Assembly (NCBI GenBank): GCA_965199895.1
Contig: CBDATJ010000016.1
Span: forward strand, 248,001 to 312,000
DNA length: 64,000 bases
Direction: 5' to 3'
Source of the DNA: Bin55 sp965199895
GTDB taxonomy: Bacteria; Pseudomonadota; Gammaproteobacteria; Pseudomonadales; Azotimanducaceae
Below are positions 1 through 8,987 of this stretch, piece by piece (position 1 is the stretch's first letter; every line of letters starts with the position of its first letter). Under the pieces are notes generated by a model that was given only the letters and a program-made list of their open reading frames with translations, ran no database searches and was not told where the DNA came from. The translations under genes and the position numbers were made by a program.

Positions 1-1295
1 GATTTGACTATGTCTTCAGCTTTCCAGATCTTGATCGAACCATCTTCGATCAGTGCTTCTACAACTTGGTCAAACATCTCAGGAGGTACCTTTGCAGAGG
101 TCGCAACACTACGAGCATGGAGCGTCATATGATTCTGCTGGATGCCCGCGGTTGCTAAAGACCGTAGCGCTGCAAAGTTTTGTCCCAAACCGACGCAACC
201 CATGACCTCAGCTAACTCGGTCGCACTCTTGACTCCGACGAGTCGTTGGCTGATTCGCACCGTGGGGTTAGTTTGAAGAGAGCCGCCGACGATACCGACT
301 TTAATAGGAATTTCTAATGTTCCGCAGAGATTACCATCCTCATCAGCAACCCAGTTGGAGAGACCTCTATATCGACCATCTCTAGCAGCATAAGCGTGAG
401 CTGCCGCTTCCAGTGCACGAAAATCATTACCGGTTGCTAACGCGACAGCATCGATACCATTCATGATTCCCTTGTTGTGGGTTGCTGCTCGATAGGGATC
501 AACCAAGGCAAGTTGATTTGCCAACACAATACCGTCTCGTACCTGTTCTCCAGCAAAGTTTCGAACTTTTAAGTTCTCCACAGGAATGGTGACTTTGGCC
601 GTTACCACGGAACGATCTGTCAGATTTGACAAGATTCGAAGGAATACCTGTCCGTTCGCGATCGATTCGACCAGACTAGCAATCCCTTCACACATGCCAT
701 TGACGACGTTTGCACCCATAGCGTCTTGAGTGTCTACATGTAAGTGGAGAACCACCATGGGATCACCCAAATCCCCTAAATCGTGGATGAACACTTCTAG
801 ATCTTTAGCACCACCACCACGGGCGACCATCTTCGGTTGCAAACTGTTCGCTAAACTCAGGATGTCTTGGCGGTGTTCCAGAAGTTGTTGACGCGCTAGT
901 TCGGCATCTTCTACGTGAACTACTTGAACCTGACCGGTAAGGATCGGATCTGTACAAGTAGCTGTGAACCCTCCATTCAGACGAGCAATTCGTGCAGCAC
1001 CGGACAATCCTGCAACAATCGAAGGTTCTTCGACCGCAAGTGGTACAACGTAATCTTTTCCGTTGATTAGAAAATTTAACCCTAATCCCAGTGGTAAACC
1101 CAGGACACCGACAACATTCTCGATCATGCTGTCAGCAACACGTGATTGCAAAGTGTGTGACCCATTATCGAGTGCTTGCAAATCAGCTTCTTCTAACCAC
1201 CCTTGCTTACGCAAAGCTTGGATGCGTTCGGGTATATTGAGTTTGAAGAAGCTCGGTATGCGTGAGCTAGGTACTGGTTTCGATTTTGAATCCAA
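1..1295 (-). CDS. mvaA: hydroxymethylglutaryl-CoA reductase, class II (partial, C-terminus outside the window)
   Basis: Reduces or oxidises between HMG-CoA and mevalonate, the committed step of the mevalonate route to isopentenyl diphosphate. The reverse strand reads an open frame containing the family motifs AGLSGAARI, DAMGANVVNG and CVGLGQNFAALRSLA followed by QQNHMTLHAR, whose His matches the catalytic His. The lack of an N-terminal membrane region and the motif set fit the soluble class II enzyme. No ATG lies near the N-terminus. A TTG at 1295 is preceded by AGGA with 5 nt spacing, so I chose it; it overlaps the upstream kinase gene by 29 nt, which implies translational coupling. The last residues lie beyond position 1. 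It is the fourth gene of a minus-strand run with amidase, decarboxylase and phosphomevalonate kinase. Family call is strong; the exact start is moderate. Confidence 0.93.
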   Translation of the reverse strand, partial: MDSKSKPVPSSRIPSFFKLNIPERIQALRKQGWLEEADLQALDNGSHTLQSRVADSMIENVVGVLGLPLGLGLNFLINGKDYVVPLAVEEPSIVAGLSGAARIARLNGGFTATCTDPILTGQVQVVHVEDAELARQQLLEHRQDILSLANSLQPKMVARGGGAKDLEVFIHDLGDLGDPMVVLHLHVDTQDAMGANVVNGMCEGIASLVESIANGQVFLRILSNLTDRSVVTAKVTIPVENLKVRNFAGEQVRDGIVLANQLALVDPYRAATHNKGIMNGIDAVALATGNDFRALEAAAHAYAARDGRYRGLSNWVADEDGNLCGTLEIPIKVGIVGGSLQTNPTVRISQRLVGVKSATELAEVMGCVGLGQNFAALRSLATAGIQQNHMTLHARSVATSAKVPPEMFDQVVEALIEDGSIKIWKAEDIVK

Positions 1296-2265
1296 AGTTG
1301 TCCTGCTTAATGTCTAGTACTTGTACTTGGTTGATTGACTCTGCCTTTTCAACAAACGTTTCTAACGCTTCTGGTATTAGAGATATTGCGATTCCAATAT
1401 CTCCGCCCCCAGCCCCAGAAGGCTTGTATATTATGGGGTAAGGTTGAGATAACCGATAGAGTGATTCGTGCACTTCAGACCAAATGCCCATCCCGATTTC
1501 TTGATCGATGGCTCGAAGTTGCTCAACCAAATCAGTTATAGAGTCCAAAAACTCAACCGCACTCAACTGAGAGCCACCGAGATTTTCAGCTGCATTGAGG
1601 AAGCATTCTCGTACATTAACTGAAGTATCCTCGAACCACCGCTGAAACTTCACAACCATCTCTTGAGTGGATTGACTGCTACCGACAAAGAAGACCTTGA
1701 AGTGCACCTCATCAGGCCAGTTGAACTCCGTTGCAGCACCGTCTTGAAAACAGATGGTTCCTCCCGAGTAAGACGTTGCAACATCTATCCCACTTCCATA
1801 GGGGGTGATACTACGATATAAGTCCAACATATCGCTCAAATGAGGGGGTCTCCCCACGGTTTGAGCAAGGGCCGAATACACGGCTACCAGAACAGCCGCA
1901 CTTGACCCGAACCCAATCTTTTTTTCTGAAGAAAAAAATCCACTCGTGTCCATGTGAAGTATGGCATGTTGGGGTAGTGAGTGTTCTTGTGCAAACCACT
2001 TCAGAATTTCTGCTGGCGATTTGGAATAGTCGGGAGACAAAATCTCTGAAATCGTTGACCCGTGATTCCAATATCGGGGAATACTCGCAAATTTCCAATC
2101 TCCGCAATCTTTGACTTGGATGTGACAACTTGCGCGACGATTGACTGCCATTGAAATCGCCGGAGCCCCATAGAGTACAGCATACTCTCCAGCAACTAGG
2201 AGCTTTCCGGGGCATGAGACTTTAGTGTTTTGATACTGTGGGAGCACCACCAATCTCACTACCAA
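1267..2265 (-). CDS. phosphomevalonate kinase (GHMP kinase family)
   Basis: Phosphorylates phosphomevalonate to mevalonate diphosphate with ATP. Three GHMP-kinase motifs are visible: PGKLLVAGEYAVLYGAPAIS near the N-terminus, KIGFGSSAAVLVAVYSAL in the middle (ATP-binding loop) and KPSGAGGGDIGIA near the C-terminus. The PSGAGGGD form is typical of phosphomevalonate kinase rather than mevalonate kinase. At about 332 residues it has normal length for a bacterial member. The start is uncertain: the TTG at 2265 overlaps the decarboxylase gene by 44 nt, and TTG or GTG codons a few residues later are also possible. Its 3' end overlaps the HMG-CoA reductase start. A mevalonate kinase of related sequence remains an alternative, but the third motif and the neighbouring decarboxylase favour this call. 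Confidence 0.85.
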   Translation of the reverse strand: MVVRLVVLPQYQNTKVSCPGKLLVAGEYAVLYGAPAISMAVNRRASCHIQVKDCGDWKFASIPRYWNHGSTISEILSPDYSKSPAEILKWFAQEHSLPQHAILHMDTSGFFSSEKKIGFGSSAAVLVAVYSALAQTVGRPPHLSDMLDLYRSITPYGSGIDVATSYSGGTICFQDGAATEFNWPDEVHFKVFFVGSSQSTQEMVVKFQRWFEDTSVNVRECFLNAAENLGGSQLSAVEFLDSITDLVEQLRAIDQEIGMGIWSEVHESLYRLSQPYPIIYKPSGAGGGDIGIAISLIPEALETFVEKAESINQVQVLDIKQDNFGFKIETST

Positions 2266-3169
2266 GGGTATAGAGGACTCCCGGAGTCTGTTTCAAAGCA
2301 CGCTCTACAGTAATCGTTTCCGATTTGGGACAAATAGCTTTCAGTTGTGGACCTGCGTCAGTAGTGAAAAACACGTCCACTCCTTGTTCTTGAAGTTGCT
2401 CTACTGTGCCCATAGCACGCTTGGTGGTGTCACTTGCATAGATCAAAGGTGGTTCGGTCGTCATCCACACGGAATAAAGTAGGTTCCAACTATCTTTGGC
2501 AGCTTCCGACAGCTCCGTGAAGTCTTTACTGTTCACTGCTTGTTTGCCTCTCTTGAAATACTGTTGATTGTCCGTGAGCCAGCTACCATAAACGGAAGCG
2601 GTCGATGCAGACTGTGCCATGCCTGCTGTTGAAGAGACTTTTTTCTTTTGGACATCCGTGACTGCGACTATTAGCTCCAGATCCCAATGATTCGCGGGTT
2701 GGATTGGGTAGGGCGTGCACTCATTGACATCTGGATCCAAACCAACAAATCCTCCCAACAAGGATCGAGCAGCAGATACGGAACCCATTCGGGCAAGTTT
2801 AGCCAATTCACTGAACAAAAGATTGAGGTCCAAGAACTCATTGATGGCACAAGCAAGTGCAGCAAAACCTGAAGCAGATGAAGCTAGACCACAACTATGC
2901 GGAAAGTTGCTTTTGCTTGTGATCGATACAGGAGGTAAGTCAAACTGACCTCTACAGTACTCTAACCACTGTGAAATCTTCCTATCCTCAACGATCTGAT
3001 CATCAAGAATCACTTGGTCGGACTTTGCCTCTTCTACGGTGGTTTGTGTGTGGAGATCACCTAACGTGATCGACAACGAAGGGGTACTCGGAATCCGTAA
3101 AGTCACATCTTGTTTCCCCCAGTACTTGATGAGTGCAATGTTGGGGTGCGATTTGACTGAAACCGGCAT
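2222..3169 (-). CDS. mvaD: diphosphomevalonate decarboxylase
   Basis: Converts mevalonate diphosphate to isopentenyl diphosphate with ATP, phosphate and CO2 release. The N-terminal SHPNIALIKYWGKQD block and HSCGLASSASGFAALA (ATP/phosphate loop) are diagnostic, followed by SLLGGFVGLD with the conserved catalytic region. About 315 residues is close to the usual bacterial length of around 320-330. The start ATG at 3169 overlaps the amidase stop in a TGATG arrangement, so translation is likely coupled; a TTG one codon upstream is unlikely. It lies between the amidase and phosphomevalonate kinase genes, so three consecutive mevalonate-pathway enzymes are encoded here. Confidence 0.95.
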   Translation of the reverse strand: MPVSVKSHPNIALIKYWGKQDVTLRIPSTPSLSITLGDLHTQTTVEEAKSDQVILDDQIVEDRKISQWLEYCRGQFDLPPVSITSKSNFPHSCGLASSASGFAALACAINEFLDLNLLFSELAKLARMGSVSAARSLLGGFVGLDPDVNECTPYPIQPANHWDLELIVAVTDVQKKKVSSTAGMAQSASTASVYGSWLTDNQQYFKRGKQAVNSKDFTELSEAAKDSWNLLYSVWMTTEPPLIYASDTTKRAMGTVEQLQEQGVDVFFTTDAGPQLKAICPKSETITVERALKQTPGVLYTLGSEIGGAPTVSKH

Positions 3170-4638
3170 CAACTGAAACCGGGCGGAGGTACAAAGCAGT
3201 AGCCTTGTTCTTCAAGAAGCTTCGCAACTCCTATGGTGATTAAGTCACCATACTCTGGACCGATGATTTGAAGCCCAATGGGTAGTTTGCTGGTCTCCCC
3301 TATTCCCGTGGGAATCACCGTCGAAGGAAGATAAGAACACACTGCTAATCCGGGCCAGAAAACTTGATCGAAGTATGGCTGTTGTTCTCCGTCTACAGGT
3401 ATCGTTCTCTCTGGGAAGGGCTTGTGATCGTGCAAGAATGCGGATGTCGCCATGATCGGTGCTATGACCACGTCATAAGACTGAAAGAAGTCGTGCCACG
3501 CCCACCGCATCTTAGTTCGCTCTTCGTTATGTCCGAGCCAATCCCTAAATCTCGTCACGAGTGCATACTTTAACTGCCACCGAGGAGAGTCCACTTCGGC
3601 ACGTGTCTCCCTGAGCTCTTGAATGACATCGTTGTAGTCTCTCACTGGAACACGACAGAAAGTGGTCGCGTTCAAAAGACAGCGATAGATGTGATGACCT
3701 TGTTCAGCCGAAAAATCGGGTCTAGCTTCAAAATCGACCACAGAACCCATCTCTTCAAAGGTTGCTGCTACTTGGTCAACTTTTTGCTGAGTCTCTTTGT
3801 CCACCGGAGCAATATCTTCGTTCTTCCAAATCACTATCTTGAGTTCAGACGGCCTTTTAGTCAACTTGGGAAGTGAAACTTTCAGTCCTCTGGATTGGAT
3901 TTCATCTGGTCCAGCCATTACATTCACGGCAACTTCTAAATCTCGGGCATATCGTGCAAGTGGACCGATGACTGACAAATCTGAAGGTGCGAGTGAGCCC
4001 GCAGTTGAGTGTCCTCGTGGGGGCAGTAGACACCAAGTTGGTTTGTGTCCAAACACACCGCAGTAGTGTGCAGGATTTCGGATCGATCCCCCAATATCAG
4101 AACCAGATTCAAGCGCTGAAAAACCAGCTGCTAGCGATGCTGCAGAACCACCTGATGAACCGCCCGGAGTTCGTTCTAAGTCCCAAGGATTTCCAGTTTG
4201 ACCATAGTGTTGGTTATAGCTTTGAAAATCAGATAACCACAGTGGGACGTTGGTCTTACCATAAAGAATTGCTCCCGCTTTTTTAAGTCGTTGGACGGCT
4301 AAAGCGTCTGTGGTTGCCATGGTTGATTGAAAAGCTGGATTACCCCAGGTGGTTGGCGTGCCAGCAACGTTGTAGGACTCCTTAATGGTCATGGGAACAC
4401 CATGCAGCGGCCCAAGGTCTTCGTCAACGTTCTGCACCGTAGTATCTACTCGCTTGGCTGCTGCCAGTGCTTCTTCACGCATTTCCCAGATGACGGCGTT
4501 GATCTGCGGATTAAATTCATCTACCCGAGCAAAGTAGGCTTCTAATAGCTCAACAGCAGAGATTTCTTTTCTTTTGATCATCGCTGCGAGGTCGGTGGCA
4601 GCGGAGTACAGGAGCTGGGTGGTTATAGCGTTTGGCAT
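3169..4638 (-). CDS. amidase (amidase signature family)
   Basis: Hydrolyses a carboxamide to acid and ammonia; the substrate cannot be told from sequence. The amidase-signature Ser-cisSer-Lys triad is visible: Lys in HGVPMTIKESYN, the glycine/serine-rich TPGGSSGGSAASLAAG, and the nucleophile region SGSDIGGSIRNPAHYCGVFG. At 489 residues it has the usual family length. It is the first gene of the minus-strand run and its stop overlaps the decarboxylase start by one base, so it is co-transcribed with the mevalonate genes. Glutamyl-tRNA amidotransferase subunit A is unlikely because no gatB or gatC is nearby. Why an amidase sits with isoprenoid genes is not clear from sequence. Confidence 0.9.
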   Translation of the reverse strand: MPNAITTQLLYSAATDLAAMIKRKEISAVELLEAYFARVDEFNPQINAVIWEMREEALAAAKRVDTTVQNVDEDLGPLHGVPMTIKESYNVAGTPTTWGNPAFQSTMATTDALAVQRLKKAGAILYGKTNVPLWLSDFQSYNQHYGQTGNPWDLERTPGGSSGGSAASLAAGFSALESGSDIGGSIRNPAHYCGVFGHKPTWCLLPPRGHSTAGSLAPSDLSVIGPLARYARDLEVAVNVMAGPDEIQSRGLKVSLPKLTKRPSELKIVIWKNEDIAPVDKETQQKVDQVAATFEEMGSVVDFEARPDFSAEQGHHIYRCLLNATTFCRVPVRDYNDVIQELRETRAEVDSPRWQLKYALVTRFRDWLGHNEERTKMRWAWHDFFQSYDVVIAPIMATSAFLHDHKPFPERTIPVDGEQQPYFDQVFWPGLAVCSYLPSTVIPTGIGETSKLPIGLQIIGPEYGDLITIGVAKLLEEQGYCFVPPPGFS

Positions 4639-4894
4639 CTCAATTTGGAACCTGAAAGAGTAGAGGGGGACTTTAACTGGATATTATCGAGCATAACTGA
4701 CTCTTGTACCTAAATTGAAGACACAGCCACTTCTTTTTCAGAGCAAGAGAACAGCTAAATCTAAAGTTAAAATTGCAACACTACAGTTTTAACCTACTGA
4801 AGAACCTGCTCTATTGAGACACACGGGGGAAATAGATCCTTGGAATACGTAATCAATGTGCTTCTCCAAACCCTCCTATCGACTGCCTTTGGGT

Positions 4895-6274
4895 ATGACT
4901 ATGAAATTTAACCACTCTCGCTCAATACTCGCCTTAACCGCACTGCTACTCGCGACCAGTTCATGGTGTGTGGGTATCGATTTCTTTAAAGGAACACTGG
5001 AAGACGGACTCGACAAAGCACTTGAAGAAGAAAAACTCGTCTTCGTCGATGTTTATACCACCTGGTGTGGACCCTGCAAGGTAATGGATGCTACCGTATT
5101 CCCTCTGGAAGAGATTGGAAAGTTCTTCAATGAACGCTTTATCAGTATCAAACTAGATGCTGAAGACGAGTCCATCAAAGGACCGCTTTGGTCTAACACC
5201 TACAGCGTGAAGGCTTTCCCAACCCTGCTATTCTTGAATCCAGATGGCTCTGAGATTGGACGGGGTGTGGCTGGCTACGATGCTGAAGGCCTACTTAATC
5301 TGGCTCGTCACATGATCGGTGAACAACAGCAAGCTATGGATCGATTAGTCGAACTAACCGCTCGATACGAGGGGGGTGAGCGCGAAAAGGACTTCGTACA
5401 GGACTACCTTACTACCGCGCAGTTTGTTTCAGCCGCAAACTATGGCAATCCAGAAAGTATGGAACTATCACAAACAATTCAAACTGCGTTCATGGAGTAC
5501 TTTGATGCTCACTCCCAGGATGAATCTGCTCTGATCAATAACAAGGATTTTCAGCTCATCAGAGGCTTAACCGCTCGTCGACCCAAAGAGCATCCCGTAG
5601 TAGCCTTTGTCTTTGAAAATTACGAAAAATACCTTGAGATCGTTCCTGAGTTTGAGCTCTGCTATTACATGCTGGAGGCCAACTACAGTACCTTCCACGA
5701 ACTCATACGAAACGGGGACCCAACCTACACAGATCACATAGATCTGCTCAACACTGAGTTGAGCTTTGCTAGGGATGTGGTCGCAGCACTAGACCCCGAA
5801 GGTGCAATACTAGAAGAAGCAATGCGCACTTTAGCACCCAGTCTGTTTTATTCTGCAACTGAAGACTGGGAGGCACTTATTGCGGCGACAGAAGCTAAAG
5901 TCGAAGCAGCTAGTACAGACTCAGGGAAAGCAAGAGCTTACCACTTCGCTTCTTCTTACCTCGGAAACTCTGGAATTGAAAAATACAAGAAATTGGCTGA
6001 CGAATATGTGCTTAAATCTTACGCTTTGGATAAGTCAGATCCCATCACTACAACGAGTTACGCCTTTCTATTGAATGAACGTGGAAAAACTGACGCAGCA
6101 CTTAAAGTACTCAATGAATTGCTCTCCTCACTCGATGTAAGTAGCAAGTACTACAACTTCCGAGACATGGTAGACCGATACGTTGATCTCATCAAGAACC
6201 CACCTGAAGAAACGCCGGATTCATCCACAGAAACTGTACCAGAGGAGGCAACGGATCCTACATCGGAAACCTAA
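4895..6274 (+). CDS. exported thioredoxin-fold protein with WCGPC active site and long helical C-terminal region
   Basis: Probable periplasmic thiol-disulfide protein. A signal peptide (KFNHSRSILALTALLLATSSWC) precedes a thioredoxin-like domain with the active site TTWCGPCK at about residues 56-62 and a fold-typical AFPTLLFLNPDG with the cis-Pro region. The remaining 300 or so residues look alpha-helical and repeat-like, possibly TPR-type (DPITTTSYAFLLNERGKTDAALKVLNELL), and the tail is acidic, Thr/Pro/Glu rich. I placed the start at the ATG giving MTMKF because it yields a compact signal peptide; an upstream ATG at 4856 would add 13 residues. WCGPC suggests a reductase or folding role. It points towards, and ends before, the DsbA gene cluster. 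No close family name is offered. Confidence 0.75.
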   Translation: MTMKFNHSRSILALTALLLATSSWCVGIDFFKGTLEDGLDKALEEEKLVFVDVYTTWCGPCKVMDATVFPLEEIGKFFNERFISIKLDAEDESIKGPLWSNTYSVKAFPTLLFLNPDGSEIGRGVAGYDAEGLLNLARHMIGEQQQAMDRLVELTARYEGGEREKDFVQDYLTTAQFVSAANYGNPESMELSQTIQTAFMEYFDAHSQDESALINNKDFQLIRGLTARRPKEHPVVAFVFENYEKYLEIVPEFELCYYMLEANYSTFHELIRNGDPTYTDHIDLLNTELSFARDVVAALDPEGAILEEAMRTLAPSLFYSATEDWEALIAATEAKVEAASTDSGKARAYHFASSYLGNSGIEKYKKLADEYVLKSYALDKSDPITTTSYAFLLNERGKTDAALKVLNELLSSLDVSSKYYNFRDMVDRYVDLIKNPPEETPDSSTETVPEEATDPTSET

Positions 6275-6298
6275 TCGATTGACTGATGAATCCAAAGT

Positions 6299-6574
6299 GT
6301 GACTGCTACCCGTAATGCTTTGGTTCACAGTTGCTTGGTTGTGTGGGCGTTGGGCTTATTAGCTGTTGCACGTCTTTGGTCCGCCAATTCCTCTTTGGCT
6401 TGCCATCGTCTGATGTTGATTTTCTATCCTCTCTTTATGGTGTTGGCACTATTGAACGGACTGGCTTGCATCAGACAGTTGGTTGAGCGTGCATTTCAGC
6501 AAGTTCAAATGCAACGTAGGCAGGAAACCCGCATCTCCGACTTTGAAGTAGCCGATTACCCCATTAAGTGCTAA
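6299..6574 (+). CDS. small membrane protein of unknown function
   Basis: I do not recognise this 91-residue protein. Two hydrophobic stretches are visible, LVVWALGLLAVARLW near residue 13 and LMLIFYPLFMVLALLNGLACI near residue 38, so it probably spans the inner membrane twice, with a charged C-terminal tail rich in Gln and Arg. The likely start is GTG at 6299, with no strong ribosome binding site. It begins 24 nt after the thioredoxin-like gene on the same strand and could be co-transcribed with it. It converges on the DsbA gene at 6587. A chance open frame cannot be ruled out. Confidence 0.4.
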   Translation: MTATRNALVHSCLVVWALGLLAVARLWSANSSLACHRLMLIFYPLFMVLALLNGLACIRQLVERAFQQVQMQRRQETRISDFEVADYPIKC

Positions 6575-6586
6575 GAAGACGCTAGT

Positions 6587-7348
6587 CTAAGACGATTCTT
6601 CTTCCTTCTCAGTCTCAGTCCGGATCAGATCCACAAGGAAATCGACAATTTCAAACATCCGATCTATGGACCGAGCAGCATCTGCGTCGACCACATATTT
6701 GTTGTTCACGACTATCGCAGGGGTGCCCGTAAGCCCCAGCAAACGAAACTTGGTTTGTGTATCTCTCATCAAATCAAGCACCTCTTCTGACTGATAGATT
6801 TCTGCAAAGTCATCTGGATCTACATCTGCATGTATCTCAAACACTCTGTGCATGTACTGATCAGCTTGGATGTTGTTGTCGTGAAGAATCTCAAAAATCT
6901 TGTCGTGAACCTTGTCTGTGACACCCAGTTCTTCAGCAACCCAATAGGCTCGCGCTAAGGGCACCCACGCAGTTCTGAGCGGCACAGCCGCTCTGTCAAA
7001 AGTAACGTCCTCTTCTATTGATTCCAACCAATCTTTAATAAATGGTTCCAGATCATAGCAGTGGGGACACCCATAATTGAAGTACTCTATTACTTCGATT
7101 TGGGTATCCGATTCGGCAGTTGACTCTTCATCGTCTGCATCTTGGACTATTGTCTTGATTATTCGATAATCTTTGCCTGCTTCAAACTCTTGAGCATGAG
7201 CTACTCCGAAAAGCAACACAGAAGTTGCAAAGAAAGCACAAACAAACTTACTCAAAGCAACGAGTCGTTGCGCGGATTCAAACAAGAACTGCGACCTATC
7301 TATAAGAGTTTTGGAGTCCTTTCCCGAATTCGTGTAGCCATCACTCAT
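6587..7348 (-). CDS. dsbA: DsbA-family thiol:disulfide oxidoreductase (CPHC active site)
   Basis: Periplasmic protein that introduces disulfides into exported proteins. It has the canonical DsbA active site, EYFNYGCPHCYDLEP, with the Cys pair at residues 94 and 97, and the cis-proline segment LTGTPAIVVNN near the C-terminus. A hydrophobic signal segment (FVCAFFATSVLLFGVAHA) lies after an unusually long 34-residue N-terminal extension, so a later start is possible. Its start overlaps the cytochrome c gene by 8 nt, and it is the last gene of a minus-strand group with two more DsbA paralogues. The cytochrome c4 - dsbA pairing is conserved in Pseudomonas. This copy, with the classical CPHC dipeptide, is the best candidate for the housekeeping DsbA. 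Confidence 0.9.
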   Translation of the reverse strand: MSDGYTNSGKDSKTLIDRSQFLFESAQRLVALSKFVCAFFATSVLLFGVAHAQEFEAGKDYRIIKTIVQDADDEESTAESDTQIEVIEYFNYGCPHCYDLEPFIKDWLESIEEDVTFDRAAVPLRTAWVPLARAYWVAEELGVTDKVHDKIFEILHDNNIQADQYMHRVFEIHADVDPDDFAEIYQSEEVLDLMRDTQTKFRLLGLTGTPAIVVNNKYVVDADAARSIDRMFEIVDFLVDLIRTETEKEEESS

Positions 7349-8120
7349 CTGACCCCTCGAACAAAGCAGTCATGTAGGTGGAGACTGCGGTAATCTCTTT
7401 ATCCGTCATTTTCTTGGCGATATCCCTCATCATACCACCAACATATTCATCGGTAGTTCGGGTTTCTTCGCGATAAGCCTTGAGCTGATTTTCCAAATAA
7501 GTGATGGGTTGTCCTGAAAGCCTGGGAAATCCTGCCAGAACGTTGCCATCTGCAGATGGCGAATGGCACGCAGTACAAGCAGCCACTTTCTTATCCAAAA
7601 TTCCGCCACGATAGATGGATTCACCCAGCTCAAGTATTTCTTCTCTTTCTGGATCTTCTTCCTCGGTGTCGACTCTGCCTACTACGCCTGGTTGTGCTGC
7701 GTAGTACTTTGCGAGACTCTGAAGATCGTCATCGTCCAGTTCTAGCATGGATCCGACCATCACGTCGATCATCCGCTCTCCAGATTTGATCATTCGTAGT
7801 TGTTTCAGCAAGTATTTTTCGTTCTGTCCAGCAATGTTGCCATTAATGGGTATGAGTGTGTTCCCATCGACACCATGGCACGCTGTGCAAGGAATAGACA
7901 GTGCCTCCCCAGCTTCAACACTAACCTCTTCGATTGGTTCTGCTTCTGGATCGGCTGTAGCCTCTGAGTCCTGCTCGTATTCAACTAACTCTTCTCCATC
8001 TGCTTCTTCATCTGTCGATTCGTGTGAATCTGCCTCCAATAACAGAGCAAAAACAAGCATGGCTACGATGAGCAAAACGCGAACCATAAAGTTAAACCGA
8101 GCTAGTTGTTCGTGCAACAC
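7341..8120 (-). CDS. dihaem cytochrome c, cytochrome c4-like
   Basis: Periplasmic or membrane-attached electron carrier with two c-type haems. Two CTACH haem-attachment motifs are visible, at about residues 78-82 and 182-186, in the two-domain layout of cytochrome c4, which typically donates electrons to terminal oxidases. An N-terminal hydrophobic segment (VLLIVAMLVFALLLEA) serves as signal or anchor. Between it and the first haem domain lies a highly acidic linker of about 40 residues rich in Glu and Asp, longer than is usual in c4. The gene lies between two DsbA-family genes and overlaps the downstream dsbA by 8 nt. The c4 - dsbA - engB - polA neighbourhood matches Pseudomonas. Confidence 0.88.
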   Translation of the reverse strand: MLHEQLARFNFMVRVLLIVAMLVFALLLEADSHESTDEEADGEELVEYEQDSEATADPEAEPIEEVSVEAGEALSIPCTACHGVDGNTLIPINGNIAGQNEKYLLKQLRMIKSGERMIDVMVGSMLELDDDDLQSLAKYYAAQPGVVGRVDTEEEDPEREEILELGESIYRGGILDKKVAACTACHSPSADGNVLAGFPRLSGQPITYLENQLKAYREETRTTDEYVGGMMRDIAKKMTDKEITAVSTYMTALFEGSDE

Positions 8121-8201
8121 GACCTCCTGCTACCCTCTTCGAAGAAGCACCCTCTCACCTGCATGAGATGAGCCGATACCAAAGAATTTGTGAGTCACAA
8201 A

Positions 8202-8918
8202 TTATAGCGATTGCTCGGGATTAGGACTAGCTTTCCGAGTCTTCATTGCCTCCTTCCTCACCTCTTGAACGAGATGGTCAACAATTTCGAACATCCGATC
8301 AAAACCCTGGGCACTTTCAGCATCAACAAGGTACTGATTTCCTACCATGACAGTAGGTGTTACGGTGATACCTAGATCTCTCATTTCTTCGACGGTTTCT
8401 TTCATTTTGTTGGCAATATCATCTGAAAAGTAGACCGTTCTGAACTCTTCTGTCGTTACCTCTCCTTCATTCACGAACATTCGCTGAAGAATGGTTCGGC
8501 TCCCTATGGGTTTCTCTTGAACAAATTTTGCCTTGAATATGAGATCGTGTACTTTGGATGTGATTCCTAGCTCTTCTGCAACAAGGAACGCCCGAGCTAG
8601 CGGAATCCAATTCTGTCGAGTAGGTACAGCCACTCGCTTAAATTCAATATCTTCTTCAATATCAGATAACCACGATTTGATTGTGGGTTCGAGTCTATAG
8701 CAGTGGACACAAGCGTAGGAAAAATATTCAACCACCTCAATAATTCCTTCGGACGACGACTCAGTCTCTGTAGCTTCTGCGTCCTTGATGGCCTTGATCA
8801 GTCGATAGTCGCGACCTTCTTCAAATTCATTGGCTTGGCTGCTCACACCAAAAAAGATAAACCATGCAATAGCGAGAAAGGGGATTAACTTGTTTCGCAT
8901 CAATTCTGTACTCTCCAT
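8202..8918 (-). CDS. DsbA-family thiol:disulfide oxidoreductase paralogue (CVHC active site)
   Basis: Second of three adjacent DsbA-like periplasmic proteins. The signal peptide (MRNKLIPFLAIAWFIFFGVS) suggests that the ATG seven codons inside the frame may be the true start. The active site reads EYFSYACVHCYRLEP, so the dipeptide between the cysteines (about residues 70 and 73) is Val-His instead of Pro-His. The cis-Pro region TVTPTVMVGNQYLVDA is intact. In DsbA proteins the dipeptide tunes redox potential, so a changed potential or partner is inferred. It lies 69 nt after the CKHC paralogue and 81 nt before the cytochrome c gene on the same strand. Overall length and fold match DsbA. Confidence 0.87.
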   Translation of the reverse strand: MESTELMRNKLIPFLAIAWFIFFGVSSQANEFEEGRDYRLIKAIKDAEATETESSSEGIIEVVEYFSYACVHCYRLEPTIKSWLSDIEEDIEFKRVAVPTRQNWIPLARAFLVAEELGITSKVHDLIFKAKFVQEKPIGSRTILQRMFVNEGEVTTEEFRTVYFSDDIANKMKETVEEMRDLGITVTPTVMVGNQYLVDAESAQGFDRMFEIVDHLVQEVRKEAMKTRKASPNPEQSL

Positions 8919-8987
8919 TTCAATTGGGGTAGTCGATGGTTTCGAGACGATTAAATCACCTGTTCTGATTGGAATAGGTTGAGGCCA

